Shown here: in pieces, positions 9,442 through 19,118 of the stretch | How positions within the stretch are numbered: the first letter of the stretch is position 1 | Layout: each line of letters starts with the position of its first letter | Source: Mesorhizobium sp. AR02 | GTDB lineage: Bacteria > Pseudomonadota > Alphaproteobacteria > Rhizobiales > Rhizobiaceae | DNA length: 64,000 nucleotides | Assembly (NCBI RefSeq): GCF_024746835.1 | Contig: NZ_CP080531.1 | Location: 248,001 to 312,000 of the forward strand | Direction of reading: 5' to 3' | Translations under genes and position numbers: made by a program | The notes under the pieces: generated by a model | The model's input: the letters and a program-made list of their open reading frames with translations, nothing else | Databases searched by the model: none | What the model was told of the DNA's origin: nothing

Positions 9442-10395
9442 ATGAAGGTTTTGGTCACAGGCGCGACGGGCTTCATCGGCCGTCAGGTGGTCAGCCAGCT
9501 TCGAAAGGCCGGCGCCGAGCTTCGCCTCGCGTCCCGCCGCCCGGAGAGGCTCGGTCCGGGAGATGACGCCATGCCGATGCCCGATTTCGATGCGCCGGCG
9601 GCTGCCTTCCTTGCGCTTACCAGGGATGTTACGGATGTCGTTCATAGCGCGGGCCTGAACAATGATGAAGGCAACGCCACAGAAGCCGATTTTCGGGCGG
9701 CCAATGCGGAATTGAGCGCAAGGCTGGCGCAAGCCGCCGCCGAACAAGCAAGCGGACGCTTCATCCAGCTCTCCTCAATCCGGGCCGTGATCGGCGCGTG
9801 CGTCAGCGCGACGATCGATGCGGACACGATACCCGACCCGCAATGCGCTTATGGGCGCTCGAAGCGCGAAGCCGAGATCAGGGTGCTGGACGCCTATGCG
9901 TCGCATGGCCGTTCCGACGCCACCGTGCTGCGGCTGCCGCCGGTCTACGGAAGCGGCATGAAAGGGAACCTGGCGACGCTGATGCGCCTGGCCGACACGG
10001 CGCTGCCGCTGCCGACAGGCGCACTGACAGGAACCCGCTCGCTGCTGTCGTCGCGATCGGCGGCAGGCGCGGTGTGGCATCTGCTCAGCCATTCGGGGCC
10101 GCTGCGCCCGATCTATGTTGGCAGCGATGTGCCGCCGGTTTCGATCGCTGACATTGTCGGCGCCTTTCGCAGCGGTTTCAGACGTCCGACGCGCCTGATG
10201 GCCGTGCCGGCCGGGCCGTTGCGGGCAGCCGCGGTCCTGCTGGGCAAGCGGACGTCCTGGGACAGCTTGACCGCGACACAGATATGCGACCCTTCCCTGC
10301 TCGTATCCGTAGGCTGGCCGCCGGAAACCGGCACGCTGGAGCAGCTGGCCGAGATAGCGCGGCTCGGAAACGCTCAATCGCCTCCGTTGCGATAG
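9442..10395 (+). CDS. NAD-dependent epimerase/reductase, WreQ/WbpV-like (QuiNAc-type pathway)
   Basis: A 317-residue SDR protein with the Rossmann motif TGATGFIG (6-13) and an active-site YGRSK (about 137-141, Y-x3-K). The family contains the reductases that finish N-acetyl-D-quinovosamine (WreQ of Rhizobium etli, WbpV of Pseudomonas). That reading is strengthened by the next two genes, which look like WreU and WreV. In R. etli the 4-keto group is reportedly reduced after the sugar is attached to the lipid carrier. It starts 16 bp after the ligase-like gene and overlaps the convergent sugar transferase by 22 bp at the 3' ends. Confidence 0.78.
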   Translation: MKVLVTGATGFIGRQVVSQLRKAGAELRLASRRPERLGPGDDAMPMPDFDAPAAAFLALTRDVTDVVHSAGLNNDEGNATEADFRAANAELSARLAQAAAEQASGRFIQLSSIRAVIGACVSATIDADTIPDPQCAYGRSKREAEIRVLDAYASHGRSDATVLRLPPVYGSGMKGNLATLMRLADTALPLPTGALTGTRSLLSSRSAAGAVWHLLSHSGPLRPIYVGSDVPPVSIADIVGAFRSGFRRPTRLMAVPAGPLRAAAVLLGKRTSWDSLTATQICDPSLLVSVGWPPETGTLEQLAEIARLGNAQSPPLR

Positions 10396-10928
10396 AGCGT
10401 TGCAAACAGGATGCGAAGGTCGAGCCAGAACGACGCCGTCCTGAGATAGGCGGCATCCGTTTCGGCCAGAAGCTGCGGGTCCGACATGTCGATGCCCCTG
10501 ATCTGGGCCATGCCGGTAATGCCCGGAAGTGCCGCCAAGACCCCCAGCCGCCTGCGACGCTCGATCAGTTCCGTCTGCGTCGGCAGGCAAGGGCGCGGCC
10601 CGACCAGGCTCATCTCGCCTCGCAGAACATTCCAGAACTGCGGCAGCTCATCGAGCTTGAATTTCCGCAAGGTCCTTCCGACCGCGGTCACGGCATTCGC
10701 TGGCGCTTCGTGCGAGGGCAAGGACGGCGTTCCCTGAACCATCGTCCTCAACTTGTGGCAGCGAAACAACATACCATCGCGGCCGACCCGCGTTTGCGAA
10801 AAAATCACCGGACCGGGCGATGATGCCCGCACCGCAAGGACGCAGAGCAATAGAACAGGCGACGTCACCAACAACAGCAGGGCTGTCGCGACGAGATCGA
10901 AGGCTCGCTTCAGTCCCTTCACGGCCAT
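10374..10928 (-). CDS. Initiating phosphosugar transferase (bacterial sugar transferase family, WreU-like)
   Basis: A 184-residue short-form polyisoprenyl-phosphate hexose-1-phosphate transferase. It starts [19 protein letters not shown] (one membrane or re-entrant helix), followed by [32 protein letters not shown] and LVGPRP, the DE and P-R-P signatures of the family. These enzymes place the first sugar phosphate on undecaprenyl phosphate at the inner membrane. It is a short PglC-like form without the long WbaP membrane domain. The neighbours suggest the sugar is QuiNAc or its 4-keto precursor. It lies 79 bp downstream of the 4,6-dehydratase on the same strand. Confidence 0.88.
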   Translation of the reverse strand: MAVKGLKRAFDLVATALLLLVTSPVLLLCVLAVRASSPGPVIFSQTRVGRDGMLFRCHKLRTMVQGTPSLPSHEAPANAVTAVGRTLRKFKLDELPQFWNVLRGEMSLVGPRPCLPTQTELIERRRRLGVLAALPGITGMAQIRGIDMSDPQLLAETDAAYLRTASFWLDLRILFATLYRNGGD

Positions 10929-11007
10929 CCCCCGATCGATAAAGACGCCGGCCGAGGGATGGATATCCAGGCAAAATCTCGCCGTTCAACCGTCAGCTGC
11001 AATGTAT

Positions 11008-12996
11008 CTAACCTGCTTGTCCGACGGTTCTCGAGCCCGTTTCCTGCCGCGTGTCGGGCGCTGGTGTCTCCGGCCGATGGAGTTCCGCCAAGACGGCAAG
11101 GGCGGAAGCCTTGTCCTGGTTCTTCATCGCCGCCTGCAGCGCAGCCAGCGCGGCCTGAACCATCGGCCACGCCACGACATCGGTCCTGAGACCGAAGATC
11201 TTGGCGATGTCGAGCGTGACGATCTCTTCATTGGCGCCCTGGAGCGTCTCATGCAGCTTCTCACCGGGCCGGATGCCGGTGAAGCGGATCGGGATATCCG
11301 CATAGGGCGTCTTGCCGGCCATGCGGATCATGGTTTCCGCGACTTCGAGAATCGGCACGGGTTTGCCCATGTCCAGCATGTAGATGGCATAGTCGTCCTT
11401 GCCTTCACGCGACTGTGCGTCGGCGGCCGCCATGATGACGAGGTCGACAGCTTCCGCCACCGTCATGAAATAACGCGTCATGCGTCGATCGGTAATCGTG
11501 ACCGGACCGCCCGCTTCGATCTGTGCCTGGAAGATGGTCGCCACCGAACCATTGGAGCCAAACACATTGCCGAACCGCACGGCTATGAACTTGGTGCCGG
11601 AACGGCGCCCGTCCGGCGCGACTGCGTGGCTTTCGTGCAGGGAACTGACGAGCTGCTCGGCCGCTCTCTTGGTGATGCCAAGCACCGAGGTCGGATCCAC
11701 GGCCTTGTCGCTCGAGATGAGCAGGAACTGCGGAACGCCACATTTGGCGGCAACCTCAGCGCAGACAAGTGTGCCGAAAACATTGGTCTGAATGGCCGAT
11801 TCCCAGTTCTCCTCGAGCAGCGGAACGTGCTTGAGCGCCGCGGCATGAAAGATGATGTCCGGTTTGAATTCCGTGACGACACGCGTCATCTGGCGCCGGT
11901 CGGCGACATCGACAATGCGGACTTTCAGGCGATCATGGTCCTTCTCATCGACATACTGGCTCAACTGGAAGATGCCGAACTCGGAATTGTCGGCGACCAG
12001 CACCGCCCCTGCCCCCAGCTCCAACGACCGCTTGACCAGTGTGCGGCCGATAGACCCGGCGCCTCCCGTGACCAGGACGCGCTTGCCGCCGACGAAGGCA
12101 CCAATGCGTTCGATATCGGACGGCACCGTCGGGCGGCGCAGGATCGTTTCCATCTCGACTTCGTCGAGAACGATCTTTCCCTCCTGCCCGAGTTGCGAAA
12201 GCCTGGAAAACTGTACGACGGCTATGCCGCCATGGCGGGCGACACGCACAAGCTCGGAATATTCCTCGATCTCATGCTCGACGCCGCTGCCGAAAATAAG
12301 CAGGTCGATGCTCTTGGTGCCGGCGGCGTAGTCCTCCAGGACATCGATCAGGCGCGGCCGGGACGCCACCACGGGAACACCTCGAATCCGTGTGCCCAAC
12401 GGTGCACCGCGCTCGGTCGCCATGATGCCGGCGATGGAATAGTCGGCCGGCTCTGCCGTGCGTGTGAAGCGAATGATCAGGTCGGCCTCGCCAAGCCGAC
12501 CGACGAAGAGCGCGCGCTTGGCCTGCACCTTGTTGGTCTTGTTGGTGAGGATGCCCCAGCTCGCGCCGTCGCGAAGAAATCGGTAGAACAGCCGAGGCGC
12601 CGATATGATGGTGAAGGAAACGAGGAAGAAGACGATGAACTGGCGCTCGTTGAGGCCAGCCACGGGCTGCAAGAAACGAGACATCAGCGAAACGGTATAA
12701 AGCACAACCGTCAGAATCGCACAGCCCTTCAGAATGTTGAAAAAGTCGGGGGTCGAGGCAAAGCGCCAGATCGTGGTGTAGAGACCACAATATCTGAACA
12801 GCAGGTGGCTGATGAGAACGACCCCTGCCCAGGTGACAAAGCCTTCGTGGGAGAATGCATCGAACGAAAGATCTGACCTGGAGAGGACGAGACTAAGCGC
12901 CACCGCGACCAGGACCATGGCCATATCCTGGACCATGATGAAGGCGCGCCGCATCTTCGGCCGACTTCCGGATACGGCTTTTACATAGGAAGTCAT
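11008..12996 (-). CDS. Membrane nucleotide-sugar 4,6-dehydratase, FlaA1/CapD/WbpM type (WreV-like)
   Basis: A 662-residue long-form dehydratase. About four N-terminal membrane helices (residues 20-140) precede a CoA-binding-like Rossmann domain (about 160-260) and the catalytic SDR domain with GGAGSIG at 311-317. The catalytic region SSDKAVDPTSVLGITK has K431 and K443, in place of the usual Y-x3-K, as in WbpM/PglF. These enzymes convert UDP-GlcNAc to UDP-4-keto-6-deoxy-GlcNAc. In R. etli the homologue WreV starts QuiNAc synthesis; the adjacent WreQ- and WreU-like genes support the same here. Confidence 0.9.
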   Translation of the reverse strand: MTSYVKAVSGSRPKMRRAFIMVQDMAMVLVAVALSLVLSRSDLSFDAFSHEGFVTWAGVVLISHLLFRYCGLYTTIWRFASTPDFFNILKGCAILTVVLYTVSLMSRFLQPVAGLNERQFIVFFLVSFTIISAPRLFYRFLRDGASWGILTNKTNKVQAKRALFVGRLGEADLIIRFTRTAEPADYSIAGIMATERGAPLGTRIRGVPVVASRPRLIDVLEDYAAGTKSIDLLIFGSGVEHEIEEYSELVRVARHGGIAVVQFSRLSQLGQEGKIVLDEVEMETILRRPTVPSDIERIGAFVGGKRVLVTGGAGSIGRTLVKRSLELGAGAVLVADNSEFGIFQLSQYVDEKDHDRLKVRIVDVADRRQMTRVVTEFKPDIIFHAAALKHVPLLEENWESAIQTNVFGTLVCAEVAAKCGVPQFLLISSDKAVDPTSVLGITKRAAEQLVSSLHESHAVAPDGRRSGTKFIAVRFGNVFGSNGSVATIFQAQIEAGGPVTITDRRMTRYFMTVAEAVDLVIMAAADAQSREGKDDYAIYMLDMGKPVPILEVAETMIRMAGKTPYADIPIRFTGIRPGEKLHETLQGANEEIVTLDIAKIFGLRTDVVAWPMVQAALAALQAAMKNQDKASALAVLAELHRPETPAPDTRQETGSRTVGQAG

Positions 12997-13216
12997 TGGC
13001 CAGTACTATACTCCAGGCAAGGATTCGAACATTACAGCCTCGCGCGATCGAATGACATCCCTCACCGATCGCTCGTTTCGAAGTTCTAATCCTCAGCCCC
13101 CGCTGCAGTCATCGCATAGCGTGGAGTTGCAGCCATCGCCAGAGTTTTTTTGATTTCCGGTTGGGCGAAGAAGATCAGCCATGCCGGTTCGTGTCGCTGG
13201 TGCATCATTGGCTGCG

Positions 13217-14623
13217 TCAAGACCTGAACAGCTCAAACAATCCGCGCTTGAAGTTATCATAGGCGAACTTCCGGGACGAAAGGTCTCTGGCGTCTTGCTG
13301 CCGGCGCACGACCGCGGGGCGATCCGCGAGGATCGACATAACCCGGTCCGCGAATCCCTCGCAGTCGCCGACATCGACCAAATCCAGGGAGGCAGACGCA
13401 TCCTCCAGTTCCAAGGTAATGAGCGGGATGTTCGTTGCAACCACGGGCACGCCCAAATGCAGCGCCTCGGTGATCTGAGTTGGGAAATTCCCTTCCATTT
13501 CAGATGTGAACAGCAGACATAACGCGTTCTTGTACAAATATCCGAGCTCCGCGTCCGTCAGCTCCGAAAGCGAAATCAGATGCTCACCTGCGTCGGCCGC
13601 CGGCTTGCCTGTCAAAGGCGAGGTCAAAATCCCGACGAGTTGATCCCGGTTTCCCGCCGCCTTCAGCCGCTCGTTTACGATCGCCACGGTCTTTGCGAAA
13701 TCTGCCAGCCGCTTCGAGGGCCGGTTCCTGGTGGGATAGAATACGTAGTGCGCAGGCAGCGCCCCAAGCCGGCCAGGGGATTCGGCATCACGAGAATTGT
13801 CATTCAGGAACGGCAAGGGAACATGAACTATGTTTTCGGGTCGTGCGGCCAATTCCGTCTCAGGTAGATAGGACGCGGTAAAGGCAGAGTTCGTCAGGAT
13901 TCGGCGCGCCTTGGCGACCATCCTTCTGCCTATCATCGCAGATTGCCACCTGGCACCCATCTCAGCTGAATCCTTGTAAAAATAAGGCATGTAATCGGGA
14001 AGGTAAAGAACAACATTTTTACCACTTAGATGATAAAGCTCCGGGTAAGTATAGTAGTGCGAAACGATAACGTGACCTATGCCCGCATCTGCATTGATTA
14101 AATCGACGTATTTCGCGCGCGGCATATCGCCTCTAATGAGCCTGATATCGCCTATCTGCTGCTTTACCCGGCGCGCGGCCTTGAAAATTGCCACTGCTAT
14201 TATTGATGCCAGGGCGCTCGGCATGCGCTTGAAATCTCTCGCTCGGTAAACCGTGTTGAGGTGATCGATATTGGCCGAGAAGGGACGCACCGATGCAATC
14301 CGGCGAAGGCGGCCGATCGCCTCAAAGGCCTTGCTGGTGCCAAGAACCTCTTCATCAACCACCATAATCCTCAGAGCCACCCCGCCGACAGAGCTGAGGA
14401 AGCCGTGAATGCGTTCAACGTCTTCCCGATGGCTTGTAACGACGACCTTGAAACCAAGATCGACCAACGCGCGAATGATTTGGCGGACAACGCGCGCGAT
14501 TCCCTCCGCGCAATGGTATCCGCCGTCGCGGTGAACGATGAGCGGCCCGAAGCCGTGGAATGCTACCAGGACGGTTTCGGCGGCCGGCGGATCCACGTTC
14601 GCCGTTGGCGTGTTCTCGATCAT
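13217..14623 (-). CDS. GT4-family glycosyltransferase
   Basis: A 468-residue GT-B enzyme. The C-terminal half has YPTRNRPSKR (about 291-300, phosphate-contacting R/K) and SEMEGNFPTQITEALHLGVP, the E-x7-E nucleotide-sugar site. The N-terminal half begins LVAFHGFGPLIVHRDGGY, an acceptor-side glycine-rich loop. Donor and acceptor cannot be told. It is read toward the dehydratase but separated by 220 bp with no obvious feature, and diverges from the FkbM gene across a 240-bp gap. Confidence 0.86.
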   Translation of the reverse strand: MIENTPTANVDPPAAETVLVAFHGFGPLIVHRDGGYHCAEGIARVVRQIIRALVDLGFKVVVTSHREDVERIHGFLSSVGGVALRIMVVDEEVLGTSKAFEAIGRLRRIASVRPFSANIDHLNTVYRARDFKRMPSALASIIAVAIFKAARRVKQQIGDIRLIRGDMPRAKYVDLINADAGIGHVIVSHYYTYPELYHLSGKNVVLYLPDYMPYFYKDSAEMGARWQSAMIGRRMVAKARRILTNSAFTASYLPETELAARPENIVHVPLPFLNDNSRDAESPGRLGALPAHYVFYPTRNRPSKRLADFAKTVAIVNERLKAAGNRDQLVGILTSPLTGKPAADAGEHLISLSELTDAELGYLYKNALCLLFTSEMEGNFPTQITEALHLGVPVVATNIPLITLELEDASASLDLVDVGDCEGFADRVMSILADRPAVVRRQQDARDLSSRKFAYDNFKRGLFELFRS

Positions 14624-14862
14624 TCGGTTTCCGGCTCACGGCAGGCGGTCTGGTATTGCAGCGCGCCACCGATTGTCAAATGCGATTCTCGAAATGCATG
14701 CCCATTGCATCTGTCGTGGTTCTGAGGATTCCCGCTACAAGTTTCCCTTGATCGTGGGAGGTGCTTGCAATAGACCGCCAGACAACCGAGCCATACACGT
14801 GACTTACGCAGCAAGGCCCTTTATGAACTGTTGGGGGCACTAGCTGAAAGAGGAATTTGCTG

Positions 14863-15591
14863 TTGTTTCAGGAATATGTCGCACGCGCTCGGCGAGCCTA
14901 TGGCTTTTCGATAGATTTCCTGATTACCGATCAAGTCGCGCAAGACTGGTACGGTCCGCAAAATCAGGAAATGATAGAGCGCCTTTGGTGTGTTGAAAAT
15001 CTTCGACCCGGAATGGTGGCCGTCGATTGCGGCGCCCATCACGGCATGATGACGGTCCTTTTCGCGAACAAAGTGGGGCCGCAGGGCTTTGTGCATGCGT
15101 TTGAGCTTTTGCCATTGAACGCCAATGTCATTAGCCGAAATGTCGTGCTGAACGGGTTGGCTAACGTGCGCGTTGTTCCGGTTGGCGTCGGCGAGTTTTC
15201 GTCTACCCATCGCGCGGAAACACAGCAGGGCAATGCCGTCTTGCGCAGCGGAGGCGACGCCACCGTGCGCCTCGTCAGCCTCGATGAAGAATTCGGCGAA
15301 CGGGTTAAGATAGATTTCCTGAAACTCGATGTTGAAGGCGGTGAGTTGCCGGCGCTTCGCGGGGCGAGAAAAACTCTCGCCTATTCCCGCCCTCTGATCG
15401 ACCTAGAAATACACTCCTTCCTGTTCGCCGATCCAGAAAAAGAGGTGGCGGCAATCTTCAATGAATTAGGACCGAAATGGCGATTTGGGGTGTCAGATAA
15501 CCAGTCCCCGATCGAAGATATGGGATCTGTGCCGGATATCCAGCGTGTTGCGCGGATGTTCAATCCGCACGTCTTTCTGACGCCTCGCTGA
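14863..15591 (+). CDS. FkbM-family SAM-dependent methyltransferase
   Basis: A protein of about 242 residues. SAM-binding motifs are VAVDCGAHHG near residue 50 and VHAFELLPLNANVISRN near 80; IDFLKLDVEGGELPALRGA and LIDLEIHS follow in the order typical of the FkbM fold. Members O-methylate sugars or other small substrates. The start is uncertain: TTG at 14863 sits 8 nt after an AGGA ribosome-binding site (14851-14854), while an in-frame TTG at 14857 is too close to it. No ATG is available before the conserved core. It is followed by an acyltransferase on the same strand. Confidence 0.85.
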   Translation: MFQEYVARARRAYGFSIDFLITDQVAQDWYGPQNQEMIERLWCVENLRPGMVAVDCGAHHGMMTVLFANKVGPQGFVHAFELLPLNANVISRNVVLNGLANVRVVPVGVGEFSSTHRAETQQGNAVLRSGGDATVRLVSLDEEFGERVKIDFLKLDVEGGELPALRGARKTLAYSRPLIDLEIHSFLFADPEKEVAAIFNELGPKWRFGVSDNQSPIEDMGSVPDIQRVARMFNPHVFLTPR

Positions 15592-15649
15592 TCGTTCCAA
15601 GGCCGCAATCTCTCGCGGCTGACAAAATTGCCGCCGAAGGGGATGGCCA

Positions 15650-16654
15650 TTGATCGGGGTGATGAGGTTTCTTTTCGCGCTGGGAGTGATTGCTCAGCAC
15701 CTAAATTGGCCCTTCAATCCAAATTCAGGCCTGATATCTGTTTTTGGATTTTACACTGTAAGCGGATACCTAATCACAAGAGTACTTGACACAACCTATC
15801 GAGCTAATATTTTACCGTTCTTGGTCAACCGGGCGCTTCGAATTTATCCGGCGTATCTCGTTGCAATGCTCTTCGGCCTTGGCATCGGCCTCATAATGGG
15901 CGGAACACCACTTAATCCGGCGATTGCCATTCCAGATTCGTTTGATGCATGGATACGACAGGTAGGGATTTTTGGGCTCCTGCCGCTTGCTGGGGTGGGA
16001 GGCTATCCAATCCGACTGGTGCCGCCCGCTTGGTCCCTAAATATGGAGCTGACTTGGTATCTTATGATGATCCCTTTGAGCCGCCGGGTCGGCTTGTGGC
16101 TTGCGGCCAGCATTTGCATCGCTGCGGCGCTAATAAATCGGGGCGATTCAGGGCACGTCTACTATGCGTATTACGGACCGTCACTCTGTTTCGCACTCGG
16201 AGCCGCCGTCTATCGGTTCAGATTGAAGCTGAGCAAAGCTCATATCATTCCAGCCTTTTCCGCGTTGCTTCTCTTGGTTGTGGCAGCCGATATCTATGGC
16301 GCCTCGGCTTGGCTGCTCTATGCCTCATCAGCAGCCACGGCCTATGCCTTGTCATGCGCCGACTTCAGATCTTCCAGATTCGCCAAGGCCGATCAAAGGA
16401 TGGGCGATTTGGCCTATCCGATGTTCCTCTGTCACTGGCATGTTGCAGCGCTGTTTGGTTCGCAGCCCGGGTGGCCGCTGCTGCTAACGAGCTTGCCCGC
16501 CATTATCGGTGTTTCCGCCCTGATGGTGGTGGCCATTGAACGGCCTATGGAGACAATCCGCAAACTGGTTCGACCAAGGGGAAGCGCCGGCAGGTGGCCA
16601 CCGGTATCAGGCGCCCCCAACTCCGAGGCTCAAGCTACGCAGGCGCCGCTCTAA
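15650..16654 (+). CDS. Acyltransferase family 3 (OafA/ExoZ-like) membrane protein
   Basis: A 334-residue integral membrane protein with about ten hydrophobic segments. The N-terminus VMRFLFALGVIAQHLNW carries the arginine and the helix-1 histidine expected for trans-acylases of this family, though the helix is shorter than usual; a second histidine region, MFLCHWHVAALFG, lies near residue 260. Such enzymes O-acetylate surface glycans. A TTG start at 15650 follows GAAGGGGA by about 7 nt; ATG at 15662 is an alternative. Base composition turns AT-richer here. The 3' end overlaps the convergent glycosyltransferase by 48 bp. Confidence 0.82.
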   Translation: MIGVMRFLFALGVIAQHLNWPFNPNSGLISVFGFYTVSGYLITRVLDTTYRANILPFLVNRALRIYPAYLVAMLFGLGIGLIMGGTPLNPAIAIPDSFDAWIRQVGIFGLLPLAGVGGYPIRLVPPAWSLNMELTWYLMMIPLSRRVGLWLAASICIAAALINRGDSGHVYYAYYGPSLCFALGAAVYRFRLKLSKAHIIPAFSALLLLVVAADIYGASAWLLYASSAATAYALSCADFRSSRFAKADQRMGDLAYPMFLCHWHVAALFGSQPGWPLLLTSLPAIIGVSALMVVAIERPMETIRKLVRPRGSAGRWPPVSGAPNSEAQATQAPL

Positions 16655-19096
16655 GTATTCTGCGACAAGGGTAACGTCATGAGTAGTACGCCATCGGTTC
16701 GCCGCTTGCATAACGTTTTTGGCACGTTCGCTGCCGCTTTTGAGTTCTCCCAATATGTCTACTATGCCTCGAGCAATGGCACTTGCAGTCAAGCCAGGTA
16801 AGGAAAACACAGCAGGTCGAACATCATCAAATATGGGGATCGGTGTAACAGCGACAGGCCTCATAGCCGTCATTCCCATTCGAACTGCGGCACTCGAAGA
16901 CTCGCCCGTGCGCTGGTAGGGGAAAACAATCAAATCGGCCGTTTGCAAGTACCTTATGCTCTCCGCGTCTTCCAAAAAATCATCAATGATTGTAACGTGA
17001 CCTTCTATGCCAAGTGAACGAATCTGCTGTTTGCATTCCTCAATCAATCCTGACGAAACCCCCGTTTCATCTCCATAATTCGCATTCACCATCAGCAGTT
17101 CGATTTCAGTCCCGTGCTTTAGGATCTCGGCCGTGGCTGAAATCAATTCCGAAAGCCCCTTTCCAGGTAGGAAGAAACCGTATGACGCAATACGTTTCCT
17201 AGTGCGTTTCTTGACGGCCAGATCATTTTCTCTGATCGGAGCGCCTTGTGGAAGTAACTCCACATTTCTTTCCAACCCAAGATCTTCAAGGCGCTTCATG
17301 TCGGCGACACTATGCACGAAAATAGCGTCAACGCGCGCAAGAGCGGCTCCAAGAACGCCCAACCGGTTGTTAGGCATCTCATCCACAGGATCCATCGTTG
17401 AATGAAGCACAATGCTCACTGAAACTCCGGCACTAACTTGCTCATCAATCAAGTCAGATAGAGCGAGAAAATCAAAGAATCCATAATTAAACTGGATGAC
17501 CAATTGATCGAGGTCGAGCGGGGCTAGCTGAGCACGAAGTTCAAATAGGTCGTCCTGCTTGCCCTGCCGCCAGCAAGGAACAACATCAATGCCCGGAAAT
17601 GTGCCTCGATCTGCGTATGTCGTAAATATGGTCGGTTTATCCTTCATGCGACTAACCAGATTTTGGGAATAAGAAGCTATTCCGCATCTGGTCCCCCAGG
17701 TGCTTATCCATCCCGCTTTGATCGGCGCTCTGCGCAACCAGTCCGCTCCTAGTTCGATTTCGTTTCTGACATAAGAGCTTGCCGCCTCTGAAACATCGGC
17801 TTCTCGCACAGCAACCTGCCGCAGAGCGCTGAAGACGGCGCTCTCGTCGGCAATCTTGCGTGCCGGCCTCTCCGTCACCATAGATTTATGCAGTTTCGCA
17901 AGGGCCGCTATCGCAGTCTTCGCAGTACGCTGCCATGTAAATTGCTTAGCGTGATCGACGCCAACGTCACGTAACCATGAAAGTCTGACTTCATCTTGGA
18001 GAAATTCCGCGATTTTCGAGCTCATGGAGTCAATAGATTCAGGATCAAAGCCGGCGCTTGCATGTGGAAGAAATTCAGGCAGACTGGTCGTATACGAACT
18101 GACGACAGGCGCCCCGCAAGCCATTGCCTCTATGATCGGAAGCCCCAGTCCTTCCCAGAACGATGCAAACACAAACAGGCGACAGGATCGATAGAGCTCG
18201 ACCAATTCTGCATCTTCGACCCGACCGGTAAAGACGATTGCATTATCCGATAATCTGGATTGCCCAGCGACGTTGCGAAGATGCTGATAAATCCCTGGCC
18301 AGCCGTTGCCGACCAGTACCACTTGGTACCGTTCTCGTATCTCCAGCGGCAGTCTCGCAAATGCCTGAATTAACCCTTCTTGATTTTTTCGCATGTCAAA
18401 ACTTGCGGTATACAGAAGGTATTCGCCGTCTATTCCGTGCTTTTTGCGAATCTCCGCTAGAAGATCAGGATTAGGAAGCGTTCTGAAAAACTTTTCATCT
18501 ATGCCACCCTGAATATTCACGATCTCGCCTGAGAAATCCAATAATAGACGGCGCGCCTCGTCTGCTGAGTATTTAGAAATAGCCATAAGCAAATTGGCTC
18601 TTGAAAGGCAATCAATTCTTTGGAGGTAATGCTCTCTAATGGCAGTATCGTTCAGATAGTGATCTTGATTTACCAGAGGAATTAAATCATACAGGGTTGC
18701 CGCCACTGGCATTGATGAATTGGCAATTCCAATGGAAGAAACAACCTCCTCATCAAATCCCTCAATCACGCTAGCGATGTGCAAAACATCAGGATTTACC
18801 TGACGTATAAATTCTTCACGAATAATTTCTGCAGTCGAGATTGATTCCTTTCTGCCGCGCCTGAAGGAGGCTCCAGCAGGAACATCAAAAACCATTATAT
18901 TTGTTTGAGGCAATATATTTCGAAATTCATTTCTGATACTCTGTATGGCCTGAGGAAGACGATTGTTAAGAAGGACAATTAATTCATGCTCCCGAGAGGC
19001 CGATATCATAGCCTTGGCCAGATCAAGTGAATATCGACCAATGCCACCTAATCGGCTCCCTGATTGGCAGCACTGCAAGTCTATAGCTATTCGCAT
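16607..19096 (-). CDS. Two-domain GT4-family glycosyltransferase
   Basis: An 829-residue protein with two GT-B modules. Module 1 (about 1-430) starts MRIAIDLQCCQSGSRLGGIG, has YTASFDMRKNQEGLIQAF and the E-x7-E motif SFWEGLGLPIIEAMACG. Module 2 (about 470-829) starts GWISTWGTRCGIASYS, has YGFFLPGKGLSELI and the weaker FPYQRTGESSSAAVRMGM. It may add two sugars in sequence, as known for other double GT4 proteins. The ATG at 19096 follows AGGACCGAAAGAG and gives the family N-terminus; longer starts run into the sulfotransferase gene. The segment is distinctly AT-rich compared with flanking genes, suggesting recent acquisition. Confidence 0.85.
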   Translation of the reverse strand: MRIAIDLQCCQSGSRLGGIGRYSLDLAKAMISASREHELIVLLNNRLPQAIQSIRNEFRNILPQTNIMVFDVPAGASFRRGRKESISTAEIIREEFIRQVNPDVLHIASVIEGFDEEVVSSIGIANSSMPVAATLYDLIPLVNQDHYLNDTAIREHYLQRIDCLSRANLLMAISKYSADEARRLLLDFSGEIVNIQGGIDEKFFRTLPNPDLLAEIRKKHGIDGEYLLYTASFDMRKNQEGLIQAFARLPLEIRERYQVVLVGNGWPGIYQHLRNVAGQSRLSDNAIVFTGRVEDAELVELYRSCRLFVFASFWEGLGLPIIEAMACGAPVVSSYTTSLPEFLPHASAGFDPESIDSMSSKIAEFLQDEVRLSWLRDVGVDHAKQFTWQRTAKTAIAALAKLHKSMVTERPARKIADESAVFSALRQVAVREADVSEAASSYVRNEIELGADWLRRAPIKAGWISTWGTRCGIASYSQNLVSRMKDKPTIFTTYADRGTFPGIDVVPCWRQGKQDDLFELRAQLAPLDLDQLVIQFNYGFFDFLALSDLIDEQVSAGVSVSIVLHSTMDPVDEMPNNRLGVLGAALARVDAIFVHSVADMKRLEDLGLERNVELLPQGAPIRENDLAVKKRTRKRIASYGFFLPGKGLSELISATAEILKHGTEIELLMVNANYGDETGVSSGLIEECKQQIRSLGIEGHVTIIDDFLEDAESIRYLQTADLIVFPYQRTGESSSAAVRMGMTAMRPVAVTPIPIFDDVRPAVFSLPGLTASAIARGIVDILGELKSGSERAKNVMQAANRWRTTHDVTLVAEYLERRLRSLSLGVGGA

Positions 19097-19118
19097 CTCT
19101 TTCGGTCCTAAAGAAACA

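Noticed and set aside
10753..12876. 707-codon plus-strand open frame opposite the 4,6-dehydratase
   Set aside because: Antisense shadow; the minus strand has intact Rossmann and catalytic motifs of FlaA1/CapD enzymes.
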